Source: Gonium pectorale
Taxonomy: Eukaryota > Chlorophyta > Chlorophyceae > Chlamydomonadales > Volvocaceae
NCBI GenBank assembly: GCA_001584585.1
Contig: LSYV01000056.1
Span: forward strand, 117,624 to 147,562
Direction of reading: 5' to 3'
Length of the DNA: 29,939 nucleotides
The notes under the pieces are model-generated. The model had not been told where the DNA came from. It searched no databases and saw only the letters and a list, made by a program, of their open reading frames with translations. A program made the translations under genes and the position numbers. Numbering within the stretch: the first letter of the stretch is position 1; each line of letters opens with the position of its first letter. Shown piece after piece: positions 21,001-29,939 of this stretch.

Positions 21001-22182
21001 AGCGCCGGAGCTTCCCTGTCAGACCAAAGCGCAACTCGGTACCGTTGTTAACAGGTGGTTCTCTCGGCGTACGGCATGCTTCGCAGCTGACATAACGTCG
21101 GCGTTTGCTGGGCGTTGTGACACAAGGCGGCGGCCGCTCTAATTGGCGTGCCCTCATGTCCGTGTAGGCGCCGCTAATTGCTTTTTCTTGGAGGACGACA
21201 ACGGCAGTACGGCGCTGCTGGAGATACGGGCATGTGAGTGCTGTATCTACTGCTGCCGTTGCGTGAGCGCTTACTGACTCTAAAGTCCTTTGTATATGAT
21301 CTTTCGCATGCGGGTTGCGGGGTGTTTTCTCAGGACAGCCCGGTTTGTAACCGGAGATGCGCCATGCAGCTGCTACCCAGCCATCGCTTTGACCATCGTA
21401 GTAGCCCACGCGGGCGGAGACCGTGGCGGGAGGCACAGCGTGGATCACACGGCCTGCAGCGCCAGGGCGTGCACGGAGGGTCCTCTCGCAGCGGCTGCGC
21501 TTTGCCAGGCCGCCTTTCTTCGCGTCCGTAGCACAGGGACGCGTGCACACCGGACTTGCGCCCTGAGAACTCCCCTGCCCCCCCTTGCCCGCCCCGCACA
21601 GGTGGTTTTGGCACCCGCTACTGCGTGTGGCCCAACTGGTTCATGCAGACCCAGCTCACATCACGGAGCGGTGCGTGCGCGTGTGGCGCGCCGGCAAAAC
21701 TGGCGCTGGGCGGTTTTAGGCATTGTGTGATTCGCTTGCCACATATAGGGTGGGTGCGATTGGTGATGGGTCGGCGACTTGTCATGTCAGCAGGGTGCGC
21801 AACATCGACCCTCCCTGTGGCCCCCTACCTTGCCCCAACTGCAGTGACGTCAATCCGCTTCTTCGCGCTCAACGTGGAGGACCCTGCCCAGTGCGAGCCC
21901 AGCGACTACGAGGCCGCGGTGTCGGCCTCCAACGGCACGCTGCGCACCTGGGGCGGCGACGACTTCCGCGCGCGCGACAAGCACTTGCGGCTGCGGCCGT
22001 CCACCTTTGTGTCCATGCTGCGCCACGTGGGCAGCCTGCTGCGCAACAGCAGCGCGTTCCAGGCCGCCAAGGCCGCGGACCGGCTGCACGGCTACGCGGT
22101 GCCGGGGGGGCTGGCGCTGGGGCCGCTGTGCGTCGCCAACGCGACGGAGCTGGTGCGCAAAGGCGCGCCGATCATCGCGTAG
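18066..22182 (+). CDS. GT61-like glycosyltransferase of the secretory pathway
   Basis: Ten exons: 18066-18326, 18598-18707, 19003-19020, 19091-19149, 19569-19780, 20105-20417, 20815-20961, 21168-21233, 21602-21670 and 21845-22182, giving 530 aa. Residues 1-25 form a signal peptide or signal anchor (ALLVSVIMAIS core). The middle carries DWPYNMGEFFAQL (123-135), matching the NxGHF-like region of GT61 enzymes, then SCFEQAVL. The diagnostic part is HVLVALHGAGAANCFFLEDD with HGAG at 371-374, followed by ALLEIRACG, as in the GT61 (DUF563) fold. Known GT61 members add xylose, arabinose or GlcNAc to N-glycans, xylan or secreted proteins in the Golgi/ER; the donor and acceptor here are unknown. A Pro/Ala-rich insertion lies about 260-285. 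The exon 1 donor (GTACAT at 18327) is the weakest junction; exon 1 may end elsewhere before 18598. All later joints are phase-consistent. Confidence 0.8.
19003..19020 (+). other. 18-nt microexon of the GT61-like gene
   Basis: GCCCTACAACATGGGAGA lies between CGCCCGCAG and GTGAGTG. It encodes PYNMG plus the edges of W and E, and links ITDW to FFAQLATVADVYF in phase. Without it both the frame and the conserved YNxG motif are lost. Confidence 0.75.
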
Positions 22183-24338
22183 ACGGCAGCGGCAAAGCCA
22201 GTCGTCACAATCGGCCCGCACGGCCACTGTCCGTGGGAGGGGGAGGGGGAAGGGAGCCGTGCTCCGGAGTCTTGACTCAGTGCGTGGGACGCGCAGGCGC
22301 ATACGGAAAGGCCTGGCGCTATGGCGCGTGTGAACAAGTCCTTCCCAGGGTGATTGGAGTGCGCTTGCGATTCACTGGCAGCTGCACAGGCGCTGCCTGC
22401 AGAGTAGCCATGTGTCAGTGGCGCTACCACGGCGCCACCAGTAGGCCACGTGTGCGCGACGGCACCCACTCTGGTGCCACGAGCACGCAGACACACCTAT
22501 GGTCGTGTGACTGGCATGAATGAGATTTATAGCTGCTGGCTGTGCGCGGATGTTTAGTAAGCATGCCGTGACGACGGAGCGTGTGCGGCCAATTGAAATG
22601 TCCACTGTCCCTCGCCATAAGGCCTTATCCATTGCCCATTTCAGAGGTAGCAATAAAGGTGTATCGATGGCACCCTGGGACCGTGGGACGCCTCAACGCT
22701 AATGGAATGCGGTAGCTATCAATGAATGGTCCTTACCCTCTGTAGGATCTGTGCAGGTCATTTTTTCACCCTGGTGTTACCCGCCCCTCCTCATTACACC
22801 TTCCAAGATCTTTTCCCACATGGATGAATACACGTACAGGAGCCCAACAGATATCTGCAACGACTTTCGCACAAGAAAACGTGACATAGCAATCTACGCC
22901 CCCAATCATGTCAATGCAGAATAGTAACACGCACCAGGCCTTGATCTACACATGGACTAACCTGGGAACGACGACATGAAGAACAAACTGATGGAAAGCC
23001 ATGAACGCCAGCCAAGTTCCGGTCGAACGTAACTGGATCTAGATGAATCACAGTCAACCAATCATGCCGCGTCATGCTAGCTAAAACACACACTTCAAGC
23101 ATTCAAAGAACGAGACCCAAAGGATGACACGTAGAGGACAGAAAACAGCAACTTCCGCTAAAAACGGGAACCAGAAACGGGGAAGGCTGGTGGCGGTGTC
23201 CTGGAACTGGATCCACAGTTGGGTCCCCTGGGCAAAACAACGCGTGGATAAATTTTCCAATCAATGAGGAATCACGTACCTGAGCATATCACCAACTTTT
23301 GCGCTGTATAATGCGGAGTGTCTGGGAGTTTCGACCCGTGGGTCTGTACGCCTGCAGGAGGCTTTGCACATACCTTACCCGCCAACTAGAATCCCTATTC
23401 CTCAATGATCCAGGAGAGTGAAGACAGTACATGTCGGCCATTGCGTGCCATACATCTCAACTAACAGCAAAACGCAGTAGCCAGATGTCCCATGACACGC
23501 ATGTGCGGTTGGGGCTCCTGAGTCGGAATGGATAATGGCTGCTCTAACGGCTTGACAGGCTCCGCTACATATCATGAGCCTCAAACGCCAAACACGCCCT
23601 CCTTCTCAATCTACACAATGCGGCACGCATGGCTCTAACGTCAAAATGGGAGCCACAGCCGGTCTTGTATACTCTTACCTTGAGCCACTCACTTACATGA
23701 TCAAGGCCCCAGCATGCCCTTCGTGCGTAATACGCCCTGGCATACATCCCGCCAACTATGTAGTGTGCCAGTCCTGTGAGAAAAGGACATTTGCGCCTCC
23801 GTGCTCCATCAATGGTACGGCGCAAGTTGGCTCGCGGATTCACAATGGCCCAGCTTGCCAAATCCTTATTAAGGACGTGGATATGCCGCTTGCAGTGTTG
23901 TAACGGCTTGAAGCTCCGACACAGGACGGGGCGCTTATTGGAGTGACTACTGACCATCCAGCAGAGCGTATAGTGCTCGCGGTCGTCGGCTGTGGCCCCT
24001 TGAACCGCCTGCAGACAGAATTACAGCGGGATGGAGCCATTGGGTGAGGCCGTAGCCTCGGAGGGACTGCGCAATCCATTATTATCGCTCAACCTCACGG
24101 GTCTGCCTGCCTCCACCGCACAACTACCTGACAAGCAAGATGTTATGGGATGCACGGTGCTGAATTCGGCCAGAGAAAGTTTCATGGCTAAACTCGCAAA
24201 TGCCCTAATCTCACCCACATGGCGCAAGAGCAGGCTACTAGGGCGGATGCGCGCAATCATACACCCAACACAAACCTGCCAATACTGATGGCGCACCTAG
24301 GCCGTACGTACCTGTGCAGGCAAGGCACGCGTGAGCAC
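22183..24338. other. Large intergenic block with no recognised gene
   Basis: This lies between two convergent transferase genes. It should hold the 3' UTR of the GT61-like gene and, from the right, that of the GT77-like gene. Short open frames on both strands (for example minus 23957-23565, 130 codons) match nothing I know and have no conserved motifs. From about 22700 the DNA is visibly less GC-rich than the rest of the window. AATAAA occurs at 22652-22657, but the first plus-strand TGTAA is not until 23899. Confidence 0.5.
24021..24025 (-). terminator. Putative TGTAA polyadenylation signal of the GT77-like gene
   Basis: TTACA on the plus strand reads TGTAA on the minus strand, about 315 bases beyond the stop codon at 24339. 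It is the first such site downstream. Confidence 0.5.
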
Positions 24339-25619
24339 CTAGCGGCTCGGCATGATGACCCCGGTCGTGTTGCTGTGCGCAGCCTTTATCAGGTTCCTCA
24401 TGTATTCCGCCTTGACGACCTGGGGGCTTGAGCCGTTGACGCCGATGATGCAGTTGTAGTGCTTTGTGTGCCAGAGGCGCCAGTCTGCGGGCCCGCATAC
24501 GCCAGGGGAGCTGAAGGGGACGAACTTCTGGCTCATTCGCTCCGGCCTCACGGCTTCACCGCCAGACTCGTAGGCCTGCACATCCGCGTCGTCAAAGGTG
24601 CAGCCGCACTGCTTGAAGCCGGCTTGTCCGCAGCTTAGCTGGAAGACCCGTGGGTCGAGGCCGTACCAAACGAGGCCGAAGTGCCGGTAGCAGTCCGGGA
24701 ACACCACATTGAAGGCCACCTGGTCCCAGGTCCGGCCGGAAATCACGACGTCGTGAAACATTCGCGCCATCCAAGACGTCCCGCAGCGAAGGGTACCGGG
24801 CACGGCGCGAAAGTAGGTAAGGCCGATGTTGGCAGTCCAGGCGGTCAGCTCATTCCGGTCGTACGGCCGGGAGTAGTTGCGGACCACGCAGCGCTCGGTG
24901 GTGGTGACAACATCGGCGCCATCGAGGCTTTGGATGAGGAGGAGGAAGTCCCCGAGTACAACTGTGTCGGAGTCCAGGAAAACCGTGTCCAGGCCCTGCG
25001 AGATGGCGTTGACAATGGCCCCAACCCTGTAGAAGCCCATCGCGAGCCAGAAGGCCGAGAAGTAGTGTTTACCGTCATCCTGCTGTTGATGACGGCTGTC
25101 CACTGCGCAATGGTGGCCGTACTGGTGCCGCAGCTCTGTGCAGCGGTCGTACGCCTGCTGCGTCCACGTCAGGACCACCAGGATGTTCGCCAGGGTCAGC
25201 TCAGACGCTGTCGATGCCTGCTGTTTGGTGGAGCCGCGGCGCTGCATATTCAAAGCCCTTAGCCGCTTCCTACCACCCCCGCTGCTGGGCTGCAGGGACC
25301 GATGGTGCAGGGGAAGGCGCGCCAAGCTGTTCAACATGATACCCAAAGTGCCATGCACCGACATAACGTCCAAGTCGCCCATCGTCAGCAGCACGGCTGG
25401 ACGCCCAGCCTGCTGAGACGCTGAAACTGCCCTGACTGCCGCGACGAAGCTGTCGGATGCTCGTGCCACGCCCAACTCGCCGTAGTATTCATGCGCGACC
25501 ATCATCAGCTTGTGCCGGTGATCCGGCACCTCCTTGGGCAATGACGCTACAGACGCGTGCCTCATGAAAGTCAACAAAGCGAGGAGTAAACTTAGCGAGG
25601 CCAACCGGGTGGCAATCAT
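24339..25619 (-). CDS. GT77-like nucleotide-diphospho-sugar transferase, intronless
   Basis: One open frame encodes 426 aa with no intron. Residues 1-26 form a hydrophobic signal peptide or signal anchor (SLSLLLALLTF). The core has the features of the nucleotide-diphospho-sugar transferase domain of family GT77: VFLDSDTVVLGD with the DxD metal/sugar-nucleotide site at D216-S-D218, NIGLTYFRA (264-272), WDQVAFN (298-304) and a C-terminal LWHTKHYN (382-389). N-glycosylation sequons occur at N248, N395 and N417. Plant GT77 members include the extensin arabinosyltransferases RRA and XEG113 and the RG-II xylosyltransferases; volvocine algae have many members acting on Hyp-rich glycoproteins. The exact sugar cannot be told. 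It converges on the GT61-like gene. The lack of introns contrasts with all five neighbours. The ATG at 25619 is the first in frame and starts the signal sequence. Confidence 0.9.
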   Translation of the reverse strand: MIATRLASLSLLLALLTFMRHASVASLPKEVPDHRHKLMMVAHEYYGELGVARASDSFVAAVRAVSASQQAGRPAVLLTMGDLDVMSVHGTLGIMLNSLARLPLHHRSLQPSSGGGRKRLRALNMQRRGSTKQQASTASELTLANILVVLTWTQQAYDRCTELRHQYGHHCAVDSRHQQQDDGKHYFSAFWLAMGFYRVGAIVNAISQGLDTVFLDSDTVVLGDFLLLIQSLDGADVVTTTERCVVRNYSRPYDRNELTAWTANIGLTYFRAVPGTLRCGTSWMARMFHDVVISGRTWDQVAFNVVFPDCYRHFGLVWYGLDPRVFQLSCGQAGFKQCGCTFDDADVQAYESGGEAVRPERMSQKFVPFSSPGVCGPADWRLWHTKHYNCIIGVNGSSPQVVKAEYMRNLIKAAHSNTTGVIMPSR

Positions 25620-27414
25620 GTTGAGCGGACCCTTATACTTGTTCGCCCGTCCTTCGTCCCTTCACAAGCGCACACGCGTATACATGAAAGTGTAATTACT
25701 TTCTGTTCATTCTTGGAAATACATCGAAACGCAGGAATTGGATTTCGTAAGCCAATACCAATAATGCTACCGGGTTACGGCATGAAGCAGCATTGGCGTT
25801 CAGGTTGATGTCGCATATAAAAACACAATAGGGTTATCCTCCTAATGGAAGGACAGGCATGTGCCGACGGATCGCGTGTGCGTGCCGCTTCTAACCGTCG
25901 GTTTCGGCGGTGGGAAAAATCTGCATTAAGGTTCCTGCGGCCTGAGAATGAAACGCCAATATATATTATTTACTGACGATTCCTAATCCCGTGAAGATGC
26001 CTATCAAACAAGCGTCTGCGCCGTCCCAGCAGGTCGTCCACCGTCGTATCCAGGCGCCCAACAGTGCGCACAGCGCGAAGTCACAGCGCATTCCAGACGC
26101 TAACCAGGACTTCAACGAGATGCAGTTGCTGGGGCCGCTGTGCGCCGTCAGGGTGCGCGCTGTCCGCTGCCCGCAAGGCACGGTAAACCCGAGCCCCCGC
26201 TAGTGGGCTGGGCACACAGGCATCCACCCACAGACCCGACACTCGTGAACAGCATACACATTGCCAGAACGCTGAATGTGCATTGTGTGAGGGAGGGCTG
26301 GGGCAGGGGTTGCCGCAAAGCAAAGGGCCGAAAGTGCAGGCGGCAGTATGGAGGGTCTCATAAGGGAGTGAGGGAATCGCCTGTACTGATATCAAGTCTT
26401 CAGGGCCAGACGGGAAAGCCGCACGCAGCCATCCCCCTCGACCTTCCAGCTATAGTGAGGCACTCGAGCAAAGAACTGTTTGACCGTCAACCCCTCTCTG
26501 GGGGAGCCTGTAATCTGTAACTGTATCTGTCCTGCCACACCGGTACCTTCCTATACCCGGCCCAATCCGGTGCGTCTCGTATGTATGTCTCCCCTAAGGT
26601 TGTTTGAGCTGCTTCTTATGCACATACCACTCAAGGGTCCATCGGGGGTTTCGGGCCATGAGGGCCAATGAGGTGCTGCGCCAAACAAATGTGTGCGGTC
26701 CTCATCTTACATCATGGGGGCAAGCTTCATGCCCTGCCTGTGAGCAGTCTGATCCCAACACCGAGAACTCTGCGCAGGAGATACGGCAGCGTATTGAGAG
26801 CCCTCTTCACGGCGGACCACCAGGACTCACCAGTGGGACTCACAGAGCCAAGCCTAAGGCTACCTTACAACGGGCGTACATTGGCATGCGACCTGTGTCA
26901 GCAATAACCTCAAAGGCTAGACACTCTCGCCGAGGCGCCCAAGCGGCGTCAGTGCATCAAACGGCCATGGCCACGACGTGCACAAGCACCAAAACTGAGG
27001 CAGGCGGCATGCCAGCCCTGCGCTCCCCGTGGCTACACCCCCCCCCGCCGGCAGACCTAACCAGGACAACGCGTACTTTTCACACGACTGATAAGTACCT
27101 CAACGACCACCCGTAGCTCGCACACGAATTAACAGGTACCGACCAACAGCCCGCCGTTGACAGCCCGCCGCGAACTGCCCAACCACTGCGAAGCACTTTG
27201 CTCTCCCCCCGTAGAAAAACCGCCATACCCCGGGGCGCCGACGCTAAGCACCATCAAAGCACGAAAGATGGCGACGAGCAAGGGCGAACACTAGGGAAGG
27301 ATATACGGCCGTGTCCCAAACCCAGCGCACAACGCTTGCTGAACAACACCGGCGGCACGCACACGACATGGCGGGCTCCTGTCGATCGTATATTGGCATA
27401 CTCATACGGCACCC
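25620..27414. other. Intergenic region upstream of GT77-like gene and downstream of OEP21 gene
   Basis: The left part is the probable promoter and 5' UTR of the GT77-like gene (minus strand) and is relatively AT-rich between about 25680 and 25990. The right part should be the OEP21 3' UTR, with a minus-strand TGTAA at 26865-26869. An open frame of 170 codons on the plus strand (26604-27116) shows no recognisable domain, signal or homologue and lies mostly inside that UTR, so it is not called. Confidence 0.5.
26865..26869 (-). terminator. Putative TGTAA polyadenylation signal of the OEP21 gene
   Basis: TTACA on the plus strand is the first minus-strand TGTAA past the OEP21 stop codon (27415-27417), implying a 3' UTR of about 0.55 kb. 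Confidence 0.45.
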
Positions 27415-29329
27415 TTAAAGGTCGTACGTCACGGTAACTGCGCCCTCCCGAAGCGTTGCCGCCCAATTGTTCTCCCGGGCTTGGAGGAACAGCGCCTGTG
27501 GCGTCGGGATGCAAGGCCAGAAGTGCTTGTGCTCAAGCAAGCATGCAGGACGAGTTGATTGTGGATGCTTGAAGCCGGATGGCACCGCCTTTAGATAGGG
27601 TTGTACAAAGATGAGCCCACACACGAACATCGGCCATCAAAGGCCCCTGGCCTCGCTCATTGCAACGTTGCGAGACGCGCGCAGCTCAGGTGTCAAGCGC
27701 ATTTCCCAGCACCCACCGGCCGAGGCTCCCTCCGCGCCTCGGGCTGCCAGTCCACGGTGAGGCCCGCCGACAGCTTGAGGTCCTGCCGCCGCGTGAAGCC
27801 CGGGACGCTGTGCGATACCTTGACCAGGCCCTTACGCGAGGACTGCGGAGGACGCGAGATGCGGGGAGCGGGTCAGGAAAAGGGTCAGCAGCCGTGCAAC
27901 TCGAAGCGGGGGACTGGCCCCAGACGATGGCAGATGGCGCGGGCACTGCATGAGCGCAGGCACGCAAATTTAGGGCCAGCGCTGAGAAGGGCAGCGGAGC
28001 ACCCCATTCCGCGTGCCTGAGAAAGCGCAGCCGTGTACATGACATCTGGCAGGATAGCAATACATGCCCATGCGCCACGTTGCCGAGGAATAGCCCTAGC
28101 CCCATTCAGGCCATCTGGCGGGACCGTCCCCAGGCTCCCCCTTCCCCGCCTCCCCTCCGCACCAGCCTCCGCTCCGCTAGGTTGAAGTCCGCCGACGCCC
28201 GCAGTGTGAGCACCGTGTTGGGGCCCTCCAGCAGAGCCAGCTGAGAGCAGGCGGAGAGGCAAGGGGCAGAGGGGCAAGGGTTGGGGCACGTGCCCAACAA
28301 AGGGGCTTACGTCCTACGCAAAGAGCAGCAGCTGCGGGCCTCTTGCGATTCCCCGTCACCGCAACCCCGGGCTTGCCTTCTTTTCAGCGGATGCCGTCAA
28401 CAGTGGCACGGATGTGGGTGCGCCCGCTGCGGCAGCTGCCGCCGACGCGGACCCGCGGGTGGTGGCTGGCTTGGCTGATGACCCCCCGGGAGCCGACACG
28501 ACTGCCACACCGGCGCCTGGAGGTCAGGTCAGCCGGGAGGGCAGCTCATGATCGTGGTCATCACTGCGCCCAGACGTGACTTCATATCGTGCCCAATATA
28601 TGCAGGGGACAACGCATGCTCGTGCTGAACAGCTGCCGACAACGGTGCAGTGCATGTATCCGCATCCGGCACTGCCAAAGCGCGAGGCGGCACACGGATG
28701 TGCGCAACCAAGCGGCCGCGGCGTCACGCACCTAGCTTCAACGGCTTGCTGGCCACGTCCTTGAGCTCCAGTGCACCTCCCGCGTGCACGTACTGCTTCA
28801 GGTGCACGCGGTAGTTGCTGCAGGGGTTGTTGCGGGGTGGGAGGGGCGACCGAATGTAGGGGTGGGGGAGCGGGGCTCCGCCGCAACCCTGGCGTGCACC
28901 AAGAAGCATGGGAACACAGCCCCTGCCACATCCATTTCATCTGTAACAAGACTTGCCTTATACCTTGGCGAACCCATTCCACATCAACCCTGAACGCGCG
29001 CACCGGCCTTCCCCCAACTTTTGCCTACCGTTACGCCACCCAGAACACACGGAGCCTGACAAGGTGCCGACCCCATGCATGCGCCTGTCTTAAACACCTC
29101 CCACACAGCAAGCCGAAGTGTAGGAGCGCGACAAGACACTGTAGACTCCATGGCCCGGACTCGGGTACTCGTGCCATCCCGTTGCCGTGTATGCCCACCT
29201 AACGCCGCCGCTCGCCGGATCCAGCAGTCCCACTGCCTTGAACTCAAGCTTCTGCTCCGTGGTCACCCGCTGGCGCACATGGAAGCGGAGCTGCTTGTCC
29301 CGAAGGTCATACTGGAAGCGAGTCTCCAT
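27415..29329 (-). CDS. OEP21: Chloroplast outer envelope anion channel, OEP21 homologue
   Basis: Six minus-strand exons join in phase: 29329-29199, 28817-28732, 28516-28377, 28240-28163, 27842-27717 and 27495-27415, giving 213 aa. The N-terminus (METRFQYDLRDKQLRFHVR) and the C-terminus (LQARENNWAATLREGAVTV, then TYDL) align with the start and end of land-plant OEP21, which opens METS and closes with RENNW and RYDL. OEP21 is a small beta-barrel rectifying anion channel passing triose phosphates, phosphate and other anions across the plastid outer envelope, gated by ATP and triose phosphate. Alternating polar/hydrophobic strands fit a barrel. It is longer than the plant protein (about 177 aa), mainly through a Ser/Ala/Pro-rich loop (about residues 82-112) encoded by exon 3. 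An in-frame ATG at 29341 would add four residues; 29329 was chosen to match the plant start. Intron 3 seems to be GC-AG. Confidence 0.88.
28241..28376 (-). other. Predicted GC-AG intron (intron 3 of OEP21 gene)
   Basis: On the minus strand exon 3 ends SAEKK at AAGAAG|GCAAGC and exon 4 begins after CTCTCAG with LALLEGPNTVLTL. The join keeps phase 0. Reading on from exon 3 meets an in-frame TGA, and the nearby GT sites give the wrong phase. Confidence 0.65.
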
Positions 29330-29939
29330 TGGTAGATGCACAATATGCTAGATCTGTCAAAAAGTCCGCTGTGAATGAGGTAAAGCCCCTCTGTTTGTCA
29401 ATTGGCTACCAAAGCCGCCGGCGCACCGTCGCGTCTTGTCGAACGCCCTAACGGCCTATGTAGGAAGTAAGGTCTGCAATGTAGCGTGACGGCCAGGCGA
29501 TCGAGGGTGTTGGCGTCGGTTGTGAAATGCGCCACAGATAAATATGTGCGGTGTGCTCAGCGCTCTTTGGTTCCTGCCCTCGCACAAATACTGGCAGAGG
29601 ATGGAAGAAGGTACGCCAAAGTACGAGATGCACGTACGTTTGGGTTAGTGCTGCTGCGGCACCTCTAACCCTCGCACGATGTTGGGTTGCGCATTCACCG
29701 CTTTTGGTTATGTCATCAGTCCGCCAGGGATCGGCGGCCTCCGTCTCTTACCTGAGCCCGCAGCCCACCGCTCGCCGCACTGCACGGCGTTCATCAACCG
29801 CCTTGTCCAGTCGGCCGGCAAAAAATTGTGTAGAAGCCGAAACAGGGAGGCTACCTCTACGGTCATACACACCCGAAGGTGTGACGTTTCCAGTAGGGCG
29901 CCGGGAACCGAACAAGGCAGGCGGACGAGACAGGCAGAC
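29330..29939. other. Right flank, upstream of the OEP21 gene
   Basis: The first part should contain the OEP21 5' UTR and promoter (minus strand). Short open frames at 29448-29668 on both strands match nothing known. The end carries the second copy of the dispersed repeat. Confidence 0.5.
29827..29915 (+). repeat. Dispersed repeat, copy 2
   Basis: It matches copy 1 (296-401) in the same orientation; the core 29853-29893 is identical at 36 of 41 bases. Its hairpin is perfect: arms 29868-29873 and 29878-29883 form six pairs around CGAA. Confidence 0.6.

Noticed and set aside
23565..23957. 130-codon minus-strand open frame
   Set aside because: No motif or family match; Arg/Cys/His-rich composition typical of chance frames in a non-coding block.
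24681..25262. 193-codon plus-strand open frame
   Set aside because: It is antisense to the well-supported GT77-like gene.
26604..27116. 170-codon plus-strand open frame
   Set aside because: No recognisable domain, no signal sequence, composition unlike the real genes; lies mostly in the probable OEP21 3' UTR.
28343..28579. Plus-strand frame with apparent TTTTCAG acceptor at 28386 and a following Ala-rich reading
   Set aside because: It is the complement of OEP21 exon 3; the minus-strand exon is in phase with five others and ends in family motifs, while this one stands alone.
1..29939. tRNA, rRNA, CRISPR or bacterial-type operons
   Set aside because: No cloverleaf with A/B boxes, no rRNA-like segment, no regularly spaced repeats and no ribosome binding sites were seen; all genes but one have spliceosomal introns.

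Overview
The window looks like nuclear DNA of a volvocine (chlamydomonadalean) green alga. The genes are GC-rich and split into small exons separated by introns of roughly 70 to 580 bases with GTGAGT/GTGCGT-like donors and C-rich acceptors. Putative TGTAA polyadenylation signals follow most genes. The proteins carry Gly/Ala-rich insertions, and the set includes a gametolysin/VMP-type (M11) metalloproteinase with hydroxyproline-type Pro-rich modules, which is characteristic of this group. I cannot name the species. No bacterial operon, CRISPR array, rRNA or tRNA was seen.

Six protein genes can be rebuilt exon by exon with consistent reading phase. Plus strand: (1) 1657-5256, a WD40 protein of the LWD1/AN11/DCAF7 family (9 exons, 372 aa); (2) 6591-10258, a renalase-like FAD-dependent oxidoreductase with a plastid-type leader (9 exons, 513 aa); (3) 11648-16728, a secreted M11 metalloproteinase with a Gln-type zinc motif and two Pro-rich modules (12 exons, 688 aa); (4) 18066-22182, a secretory-pathway GT61-like glycosyltransferase (10 exons, 530 aa, including an 18-nt microexon). 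Minus strand: (5) 25619-24339, an intronless GT77-like nucleotide-diphospho-sugar transferase (426 aa); (6) 29329-27415, a homologue of the chloroplast outer-envelope anion channel OEP21 (6 exons, 213 aa).

Genes 3, 4 and 5 lie together and all point to the secretory pathway and extracellular matrix: a wall/matrix protease carrying Hyp-rich sequence, flanked by two putative Golgi glycosyltransferases. A functional link is inference. The other three genes act elsewhere (regulatory WD40 scaffold, plastid redox enzyme, plastid envelope channel).

For a second look: three introns whose reading phase is kept only with GC-AG splice sites; the 18-nt microexon; a related dispersed repeat near both ends of the window whose hairpin shows a compensatory base-pair change; a cluster of GC-rich palindromes at 1025-1071 of the kind known from volvocine organelle DNA; and a 2.2-kb block at 22183-24338 with no recognisable gene.
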